A stretch of DNA of 64,000 nucleotides from Phellopilus nigrolimitatus (lineage: Eukaryota; Basidiomycota; Agaricomycetes; Hymenochaetales; Hymenochaetaceae), in contig JAJOHG010000006.1 of the NCBI GenBank assembly GCA_021029095.1, forward strand, positions 1,178,001-1,242,000. The letters are read 5' to 3'. The notes under the pieces were generated by a model, which did not search any database, was not told where the DNA came from, and saw only the letters and a list, made by a program, of their open reading frames with translations. Shown piece by piece: positions 55,835 to 64,000 of this stretch (its first letter is position 1; each line of letters begins with the position of its first letter). A program made the position numbers and the translations under genes.

Positions 55835-57404
55835 CATGGATAGATGTAAGCGGAACAAGATGTATGGTGCTAAATTAATCGCTTTGAATTGGGAAAACGC
55901 GGAGTCGGCAGACTCGGTGTACTATAGTATTGGTTTTTGGAAACCACGAGTGCGATGTCGGAGCAATGTGAATCCAAGTATATCGTGAAACCCGTAGTAA
56001 ACGCACGAAGAGACGGATGCGCGTCCGTACAGTAAATTTACGCTACGAAAACGTTTCAAACTCCGAATAATGACACATCAAGCTCACGTAAGCCAAATAT
56101 TCTCAACATATAGTCCGTCTATCTCTCAGATGTGAAACGTGGGAGGAGCCCGTACATCTACAGAGATCGGGAAATATTGATTTACTTGTCATAGGCTACC
56201 TACTTGCAAAATACTCAAACGCATTAGCGTAGCGTTTCAGGCAGAAATGCAATCGGTGATGGAAAAAAAGTATGGAAGTGCTCTGTGTTTGCAGCATCAT
56301 GATAAAACTTACTCCAGACCAGCCTGGCGCCCTTCCTGAACGGTTCCGAGAGTCGGGGCAATCGAGTGTCTTAGCGACGCAAGCTCAAAACACGAGATGG
56401 AGACATCAGCAACAAGATCACCGCAATAAATGATTGACATATGTATGTACAGCCACGTCAGGGTCGAGATGCAAACGTCGATACGTGTATTGCAGTAATC
56501 ACTAAAACTTACGCAAGCGAATGTTTGCTTCTACTTTGTGTGCAGTGCCCGACTGGCCTAAGCGATAGTGGAGCAAATGTTCGGTCTGAAATAGATTGTA
56601 AAACGGTTCAGTCCTGCTAAATTCGTGAAACGATGGATAGAATTTAGACTCATTTCCAATCCACCTCGTCCGACGGGGTTTTTTCAAATTCGCTTGAGCA
56701 GTCCCTGACAAAATTTTATACCATTTTTGTGCATATATTCAGACCCTCCTAAATCTCTTTTCCAGCTTAGCTCTTGATATATCCACTTCATATTCTATGT
56801 GGGCATAATTATCGAGTAAAAGGCAAGCCTGAAAGTTTTGGAGGACAGAGAATTGAAAAGAATACTGTCTTACATGAAAAATGAGGGTGGCAGAAACTTT
56901 TGTCAGGGTTGGGTGGCGCACCGATCCTTTTTCCATTCTCTCCTCTTCGCAGGGTTAAAAAGAAATAATAGATGAGCTGAAAGCGCCGTATTACGAAAGA
57001 CTTCAAGTAGCAACTTACGTTACGACCTGCAGCAAAGAATGTTGAGAGACAAGCTAAGCAAATCGGCGAGACCAGCGTGTGGCTACACCGCAATTTGAAC
57101 AAAATGTTTAATAAAGATTGACGTTGCGCTGTTTGAATGTCATGATAAGAACGTAATTTGACTCTTAGAGAAGTGTTTTTTGAAGACCATTACGCCAATT
57201 GTTTGACCGTTTTTAAATAGACCATGTTGTTATACCATTTTACAAGGAGTCTTTGACATATGCGACCGAATGACCTCAGAGCAACCTTTCCGAGGACATC
57301 TGAATGCAACATGCAGATGTGTCCCTTAATGACAATTCTCGGGGATGTTTTGCGAAGCTTTCGGCAACTGTTGGTCAGCCGCTGCCGCAGATGCCCATGC
57401 AATA

Positions 57405-57443
57405 TAGCCGACAAATGTTTAAAAAACATTTTTACGAGTGACG
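57405..57443. repeat. Left flanking sequence, inverted relative to 59183-59229
   Basis: TAGCCGACAAATGTTT starts here, followed by AAAAAACATTTTT and CGAGTGACG. The reverse complement of 59183-59229 begins with the same TAGCCGACAAATGTTT and ends CGAGTGACG, with 8 extra bases in the middle. The pair brackets the eIF2 gamma pseudogene. Confidence 0.6.
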
Positions 57444-57649
57444 TGAAGACGTAACAACTTGTCACCTAATGACCATAGTCACCAAGATTATTTAGACGTC
57501 TTTAGTCATGCTATTGGGCTCTTGCATTTTAATCTTGGTCATTATTCAATTATATATATAAAACATCAATTAAGCTAGCAATAAATAAAAAAAACAGGAG
57601 CACCGGTGCCCCCGCCTCCCACCCTAGCTCGCTGTGATGCAGATGCTGT

Positions 57650-58850
57650 ATAGGCTGCATCCGATGTGTGGGCAGCCGAATGTCGGGTGCAGGTGGTGGA
57701 GGATGCTCAACGCCTTCACGCTGAGCACGCACCCACCAGTCGACGTCGAGCCGATGTTGATCAGCAGCAGCTCGTTCTTCACGAGCTTCGTCACCTTTGC
57801 TGTCTTCTTGTCCTCTGTCTGGATATCCAACAAGCACTGTAAGGGGAATAGACTGACCTCGAGCTCTGTGCGCGCAGAAGGAAGGGCGTAAGCGCACTGA
57901 AGCAAACGTGAGAAGGATGGAGCGACGCACCGGTGTAGATCTAGAGCAGCTTGCCCAACGAGCCGAGCACCTGCCCGATGAGCCTATCCGCGCGGCACAG
58001 CGTCGGGTTGATCATCGTGCTCACGCCGATGAGCCCGCCGGACACCATTAATTGCAGCTGGTTGTTCTTCGCGAGCAAGGTGACAGTGCAGCTGAAGATC
58101 GGGTGGTAGCGATTGTGGCCTTGCGCGTCCTTCGTGGCGATGTCCGGGCAGATCTCGACGTGCATGCCAAGCGTGAGCACACCCGCAAGAATCGAGCTGC
58201 CCGCAACACCGTTCTTCAGCTCGCTGACCTCCGCGCCAGGCTTGTTCACGTCGAACGAGCGGATGACGATCAACTGCGGCACAATATTCAACCGCGGCGA
58301 CAACATTCAACCACAGGGACGACATGCAGTCCCACACTGGGATCGGGATCCGCTTCACGATGTACTCGTTCACTGCATCAATGTTGTATTTTAGCTGCGT
58401 GGAGATCGGAATGATGGGGCGACGCCTCCGCCACGGAGCCTGTATGCGAGCAGAACCCTCTCAGCTCTGTAGCAAGAGTTTTTCTTTCTCGGTTGACGCG
58501 CGAACACACCTTTTACGAACGCAGCGATACTCTTCTGGTGCCCAAGAGCCTGTGCCTCCTTGATCAAGACAAACCTTGTTTTGCAGAATGATGATGTTTT
58601 GGGGCTTTATGATCTGGGATGCTCAGAAATCTGGGGCTGCGGGCACGACCCATTCCCAGTGATGAGAAGGAGTGCAGCATCCATGACTGCCGCACCGTCC
58701 AGTATGGTAGCCATGAGAATATTGTGTCCGGGTCAGTCGACAAAGGAGACATACCTGAACAGCTTCATGTGATGCTCGCACCCTCGCACGGCGGGCGATC
58801 CTCCTTGTCGGAGTGGTACGAGTGCCCTGTCACAGCTACGCCTCGTTCTC
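57650..58850 (-). pseudogene. eIF2 gamma (GCD11-type) pseudogene fragment
   Basis: Read on the minus strand, pieces match translation factor eIF2 gamma in order: SYHSDKEDRPPCE and KLFRYVSFVD (58760-58840), then GHNILMAT and [93 protein letters not shown] and [20 protein letters not shown] to about 57,700. It is broken: the Cys of the VDCPGH motif is replaced by a stop, several frame shifts occur, a duplicated stretch interrupts 58250-58330, and the N-terminal P-loop part and the C terminus are missing. Two introns remain (58440-58509 and one near 57870-57931), so it came from DNA duplication, not reverse transcription. Confidence 0.88.
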
Positions 58851-59182
58851 GCATTTATATATTTATGTCTTGCCGCCGTAAGATGGAAAGGCAGAAGAAA
58901 AAAGCGGCATACGATACACTTTTGCATTTGCGTAGCCTAGCTTGATGGTGACGTTTAGGACAAGTTCGGACATGACAGCACAAGTTCAAGTTCGTGTGAA
59001 CGAAAAAACAATGATTTTGAAGATTACATAAGTCTTGTTGGTGACGAAGTAACGGGTTATCTGTATTTTTACGGTCGAAATCATGTACATGACTTGTAGC
59101 ATTGCATTGCACCTCTGCCTTGTGTAATTACTACGTGTTTTCCTATATATGTAAATTACTTTTTGGTTGAAGTTGTTTGAAC

Positions 59183-59229
59183 GTCACTCGGATGTCTCCG
59201 AAAATGTCTAAAAAACATTTGTCGGCTAA
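59183..59229. repeat. Right flanking sequence, inverted relative to 57405-57443
   Basis: The reverse complement begins TAGCCGACAAATGTTT and ends CGAGTGACG, like the left flank. Together they bracket 1.8 kb that includes the eIF2 gamma fragment. Confidence 0.6.
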
Positions 59230-59811
59230 TCCTCAACCAACATCTGGGCAAGTCTTGCATACATAAGTACAAACTGTAATACCGATCTTGCTGCCCATCG
59301 GCATTACAACACAACACAAGCCCTGTATTAATACTTGTTGTAGCATTAAAAAACCTTACATGATATCCTCCAATTACAGCAATGTAAATCTTAATTCACT
59401 AGAAAATTTTCTGTTTTTTTGCCAGTTTGTCCCAAACATAATACGTGTATTTAATTAGAACATTTCAATTATGTTTTTCCAAAAAATCCCATATCAACAT
59501 TTCCACGGTCCATTATTCGACACTATTTGTGACACTTCTAAGGCGTATACCTCTGTCTATCTTAACAACGTTTGACTCAGTTGGCGGTGTAGCTAGTAGC
59601 AAAGCGTGAGAATCGTGACTAACACTTGCCACGTGGTTTGGCAAACTGGGTCGACGCGTCCATCACGTGCCTCAGGCCTTAGTTACTTCGCATACATGCA
59701 GGTCCTCTATGAATTATGTCTTGCTCGCAATGTGGTGCGCATTGACCATGGATTATATACTACATGTGTTTATCTTAAAAAATGTCCGTCCTTTCTTCCC
59801 AACTACAGAGA

Positions 59812-61383
59812 TCATTCCTTCTTGTCTTCAGACTGGCCTTTGTCTTCACCCTTGCTCTCGTTCTCGTTCTTCTTTCCCCCCTCTTTCTCCTCATTCCCTT
59901 CATTCCCCTCCTTAGCCTCGCTCTCCTCAGGCTTTTTCTTGAGTGAGACATAGCTGTCCGCCTTCTCGTCGTTCTGGAGCGCCTCCAAGTTTCCGCCAGT
60001 CTTGCCGACGCCCTCGGTGACGTGCTTCTTGCGCTCTGAGCGGATCACGTTAAGGTTGTGTGTATCGATCCCGTGCCCAGCGACGGGCCCGAAGTACGAA
60101 GTCCCGGCGAGGGAGCCGATAATGCTATTTTCGCCTTAAGCAGTGAATTTACCTCTGTAGGCCAGAGTGAAGCTTACCATGCGCCGACGAGTGCGGTGAG
60201 GTAAAAGCGGTACTGAGAGTACCACTTCGGTGCTAAACAAGGCAAGATAACTTTGTTAATCTCTTCTGCTTTTCAAGGTCAAGGGCTTGGCAAGACTTAC
60301 TCCAACCAGCGTTAGTCGTTTTCATGTCAGCCCACCATAGACCAATGAAGCCGACAAATTGCGAAATAAGCGCGTAGGTGGGGTCAAGAGCGAGGGTAGA
60401 CCATCCGTATACGACTGGAGCGGCACCGAGAGAGAGGCGCGCGTATCCTTTCTTGCCATCAAGACCCGCAAACTCCATTCCCCAATGCAAAGCGCCTAAC
60501 GAGCGAAGTCAAAAATAAAGAGCCGATCGGGTTGAGATGAGATGAAACGACGATCAGGGCGAAATAGAACGCATTGCGAAGTTGGATAGCAAGGAAGAAC
60601 GTAAGGATCAACGACTCCCAAAAAAGAAATACCCAACATACCCAGGAAGGAAAGCATGACTGCACCGTACGTAACTTGGATGTTCAGGGCTTGGTCGAGC
60701 ACAGTGAGAGCGACGCCTGGATCTATCCCTACCGAGTAACCTATCATTTCGCGGGAGAAGATCAATCTCATTGATACATCTATGGGGTACGTTGGTATTC
60801 ACCTGCTGCGGCGAGTCCAGCCTGGCGAGCGAGGTATACAACCGTCGCTGACGTTCCAAGGTATGGCAAACCACCTAGTAGCATATGAGGCTTCGCACTA
60901 CCCTTCTTAGACTCCTTCGCTTACCAGCTAAGCCGAAGACGAGTATTTCCTTTGGTACAGCGTTTGCCACCGCGGCTGTGATTCCAGACTGTACCAACCA
61001 TCAAGGACCTGTACACAAAGGAAGTCAAGCGATCACGGACTCACGAAGTTATCTTCGTTCGGCTTCACGCTATCGACAGCGAAGTTCGCACCCGCGATGG
61101 TCTTAGCCACGCTGGTTGCGGTGTTCCCGACCTCCTCCTTGATGTTTGTTGCCGCTTGCTTCGGCGTCTGCGAGCCAGGCCGATTAGTCACTTCTGAAGC
61201 CACGCCACGCGCACCCAGGAGAAGGGGTAGGCCGGTGTACCCAGGCCGACAACATGGCGGGAGATGAGAAAGTGGCTTCAGCTTGGAGGCGATTGTCAGC
61301 GTATGTAGCCTCGACGACGCGTGCTGCGGCGAGCGGAGAAAGGCGGGGGCGCGTCGGATGTTCTGAAGCGAACGCGGTAGCAT
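59812..61383 (-). CDS. DUF3429/TMEM69-like mitochondrial membrane protein
   Basis: At least seven exons. The ATG at 61383 starts an Arg/Ser-rich presequence (MLPRSLQNIRRAPAFLRSP). Membrane helices follow across introns: EILVFGLAGGLPYLGTSATV, VTYGAVMLSFLG, LSLGAAPVVYGWSTLALDPT and ISQFVGFIGLWWAD, then YRFYLTALVGACIIGSLAGT. The motifs YGAVMLSFLGALHWGMEF and APVVYGW are typical of DUF3429. The tail is highly charged (ESEAKEGNEGNEEKEGG), ending DKKE at 59812. The family, including human TMEM69, is of unknown function; mitochondrial targeting is inferred from the N terminus. The gene borders the accessory island. Confidence 0.85.
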
Positions 61384-61840
61384 TTTCAGCGATGTTCAAG
61401 TCGCGGTGTATTGTAGCTGAGCTGCTCTACGAGCCATTTCTTTTGCCTTAAAATGGACTTTTGGTGGCGTTGGTGGCGTTGGAGAGTGGTCGACGTCATT
61501 CTGACGCAGCGGCGATCAGATTTTCTAATTCGGCAATTGATCGGCGCTGCTTCAGAATTTGCAAGGAGTCAGAAGTCCAAGTCCACGAAACAAATTGGCA
61601 ATAAGTTATAAAGCTCTGCTTTAGAGATTCAGACAGATAAAATAATAATCATTACTATAAGGAAGAATAGTATAAAAATAGTCCATCCAAAGATACAGTG
61701 CCAGTAGTCATACATGCTGAGAAAATACAGTCAGTTACCAGCTCAGTCCTTAAATATCGCTCGTGCTCCATCACCGCCCAATACACAGCCTCTGCCAATA
61801 TCCCGCACTAGATCCAAATAGCGAAAAACGTCTCCAACGC
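61384..61840. other. Intergenic region
   Basis: About 460 bases between the DUF3429 start and the terpene synthase stop, both minus strand. Only short AT-rich sequence is seen, including GGTGGCGTT repeated twice near 61463-61481. Confidence 0.5.
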
Positions 61841-63175
61841 TCACGCGTCCTGGGCCTTGACAATCGCCCCTGCCGCTGCGCTCTCCCTCTTCGGGAGGAG
61901 CTTCACGTACCGGTGCTTCTTCACCTCCCCGCCCTCAGTGCCGAAGTAGCGATGGCTCATGAAGCTCCAGTGTAACGATCCGACGATCCAGTCCTGCAGT
62001 CCCTGAATATACCCGGCGACGTCCCGATCGATTTGCGTGCACCCAAACGACGGCACTCTCTTCTTGTTCTCGATGAAGTTCTCGATCGTCAGCCGGCACA
62101 TCTCGCCCACGTAGTCCATCGCTGCCTGAAGCTCCATTCCATAGTTCGCCTCCAGGATAATGACCATGTTGTGCGTGTCCCCGCGTGCCTGCTCGACATT
62201 GTACGAGAAGATATCCTATTTAAGCACAAATCATTAGCAGTCTTTCCTTTTTTTCCTAAGAAGAATAAAAATAAGGAGCGCACATTTGACCATGTAACGA
62301 GATCGTTGCAGCTCTGAACCAGCGCTTTGATGATCTATAAGCAAAAGAACATCAGGATCAATGATTGATGCAGAACGCTTGAAATGTAAAACTTACCGGG
62401 TGCTCGACGACGACGTCAGGCAAGTCGATGCCCAGGGCGTACTCAATCAAATCGATGACTGGTTTGCATCCGCTCTCGTCGCGGCGAACATCGATATATG
62501 ACTCCAAGTCCGGGATCTCGCCGACTTCACGGTGCGTCGCTTGGACATGCACGGCCTCGAAGAACAGTTGAAGATTCTCCTTGAAACGCGCTTGCATTCC
62601 GGGGCCCGCTTCCTCGATGCAGCGAAGCCAGTAGCTATCGGTGTATTGTGAGCTTCCTTGCATATTGATTCTTGAGAATAGGAAGTAAATCACACGTACT
62701 CTCTCGCGAGCTTCCCGGCGCTGATCTCCTCGGCAGGCTGGCCCTTCGCAGGCCGGTATTCGTGCGGGAACCACAGTGCATTCATGACGACGTCCGAAAG
62801 AACGTCTGTTTCGCGGGTCATCATCCCGTCGGATACGTTGTCGAGGTGGAACAGGTAATTCATGAAGTCGCTGATTACGCGCAGGCGGTTCGCGTCGCAC
62901 GAGGTATAGCAGAACGCGGTAAGCTCTCCAGCGCGCAGGCCGTACAACGCCGCACGCTTCTTCGGAGTGAGCTCCGGGCAGCCGTTGTCGAGCCACTTGT
63001 CAGAAGCCGCCGCGACTGCGTCCCCGTGAGGGTTGTAGGAGAGCGGAAATTGGCAGTGGCCCACGAGGTCGGGAAGTAGGTAGCCCTGAGGGACGGATTT
63101 AACTGGGGCCGGGCATTCGGACACGTTAGGAATAGACAACGGAAGAACAGGAGGAGAGTCGGGAATCTTGACCAT
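61841..63175 (-). CDS. Sesquiterpene synthase (class I terpene cyclase)
   Basis: The ATG at 63175 begins MVKIPDSPPVLPLSIPN. Exon 1 (to 62700) contains the first metal-binding motif DNVSD (within LFHLDNVSDGMM). The second exon, after a split Asp codon, gives YWLRCIEEAGPGMQARFKEN and DLIEYALGIDLPDVV. Later exons give the NSE triad NDIFSYNVE formed across an intron (the preceding NDLVTWS is in the previous exon), GDTHNMVIIL and the C-terminal SHRYFG (Arg-Tyr pair). All are typical of Agaricomycete sesquiterpene cyclases acting on farnesyl diphosphate. The first motif is DNxxD instead of the more usual DExxD. The product cannot be predicted. No P450 or other tailoring gene lies between this gene and the window end. 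Confidence 0.92.
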
Positions 63176-64000
63176 AGCGGTGGATAATGAGCAAGTTGAG
63201 ATTGAGTAGGGATGATACCGTGTAGGGTGAAGTAGAGGTGTAAAGCAAGCAAAGGCAAGCGGGCTTCGATGAGATGAGACCAAAAGGGATGAAGACAAGC
63301 TCTCTTTATACCCAAAATCCAAGGCGGCGTTCAGGAGAGCATAGTTGAGCCGGGCACATATTAGTCAACGGTCTTCAAGTTATCGGTGTCCGTTTCGAAT
63401 TCATCTACCATTGATCCAAGGAAGGGTCGCCAATCCGTCGATGCCCTTGTATGGCATGAACGTAACTCTCGATCCAAGTGACTTAAGCCCTGAAACAAAT
63501 CTTGCCCAACGAATTTCATGGACGCCATATGTTTATTGACCAGAGCTGTGGAACGCTTTATCTTTACACGTTTCCCCCTAGCGTTAGCTTATGGGCGCCA
63601 GAACGGCAGATCCAACTCAACTCAAAACCTAATTGCAGGAACAGGATGAGTACCCACGGGGACTGCACAACGGCACTAGTATCGTCACATAGATAAAAGC
63701 GATACGTCACGGTCCCACATATCAATTCAAGAGTCAAGATTGTGGGTGTCACGTTCGTCAGATCTGAGGGGTCGTCACCGGAACGACAGGAATAGAGACC
63801 AAAGCGGTTCACGCATACATACGTGGCTGACGGCGAGGATGGTGGTCCATAATTGAATCGCGCGTGGATATACAACCAAGGATGAGCGATATCTATGCGT
63901 GAAACATTGCCAAATGTGGAGACGACTCGATGGGCGGAGCATGATATTGCGCAACGGCGCGTGGACTGTTCGGATGGCGCTGCTTGTAGCGTACTTTGCG
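63176..64000. other. Upstream region of the terpene synthase
   Basis: About 825 bases to the window end. No supported gene; a 103-codon minus-strand frame at 63564-63875 has no domain. It should include the terpene synthase promoter. Confidence 0.5.
63304..63311 (-). promoter_or_regulatory. TATA box of the terpene synthase gene
   Basis: GTATAAAG on the minus strand about 130 bases upstream of the start codon. A TATA box fits a regulated, condition-dependent gene. Confidence 0.55.

Larger units (their letters stand above)
54631..59811. other. 5.2 kb gene-poor accessory island
   Basis: Between the tetraspanin and the DUF3429 gene. No intact gene is supported. AT content is higher than in the flanks over most of 55,400-57,600 and 58,900-59,800. 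It contains an 18-A run (55456-55473), a MITE-like element, an eIF2 gamma pseudogene and related inverted sequences. Frames at 56502-56711 and 56809-57102 are unrecognised and could be relics of mobile elements. Confidence 0.6.

Noticed and set aside
57550..58414. Reading the eIF2 gamma-like region as a working gene
   Set aside because: In-frame stop in VDCPGH, several frame shifts, missing P-loop part and missing C terminus.

Overview
The window is nuclear DNA of a filamentous basidiomycete, most likely an Agaricomycete. Genes are dense and sit on both strands. They carry many short GT-AG introns (about 45-100 nt), and several proteins are of types common in Agaricomycetes: a BTB/POZ protein, single-pass SH3 membrane proteins, an F-box/WD40 protein, a sesquiterpene synthase and a DUF4203 membrane protein. 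There are no operons, no convincing tRNA or rRNA genes and no CRISPR array. Exon models come from reading frames, splice-site consensus and remembered family motifs; no database search was run.

Layout. 1-20 kb: the 3' end of an unknown gene; an ankyrin/AAA+ ClpB-like ATPase (1121-3831) that probably forms one gene with a long CCCH zinc-finger, repeat-rich region (3832-7148); an F-box/WD40 protein; a Thr/Ser-rich membrane protein with an SH3 domain; a SNF2-family ATPase; PAM17 on the opposite strand; and a second SH3 membrane protein. 21-28 kb: the DEAD-box helicase DBP2 with one unusually long intron, a PTR2-type peptide transporter and a cis-prenyltransferase (RER2-like). 27.7-30.4 kb has no confident gene.

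30-43 kb: a NEDD1-like WD40 protein, a BTB protein, a Rossmann-fold NAD(P)-binding protein, VPS11, adenylosuccinate synthetase, COX16 and a basic Ala/Gln-rich protein. 44-54.6 kb: a DUF4203 membrane protein, ATP18, a C2H2 zinc-finger protein, D-lactate dehydrogenase (DLD1), the 25S rRNA methyltransferase BMT2 and a tetraspanin.

54.6-59.8 kb is a gene-poor accessory island. It holds a 272-bp MITE-like element with 54-bp terminal inverted repeats, and a broken, 5'-truncated copy of eIF2 gamma that still has its introns and is flanked by related inverted sequences. 59.8-64 kb: a mitochondrial DUF3429/TMEM69-like protein and a class I sesquiterpene synthase with a TATA box.

Most genes are housekeeping and are not functionally linked, but several act in mitochondria: PAM17 (import motor), COX16 (complex IV assembly), ATP18 (ATP synthase), DLD1 (lactate oxidation) and the DUF3429 protein. 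The points most worth following are the CCCH/ankyrin/AAA+ gene, the long DBP2 intron, the MITE-like element and the captured eIF2 gamma fragment.
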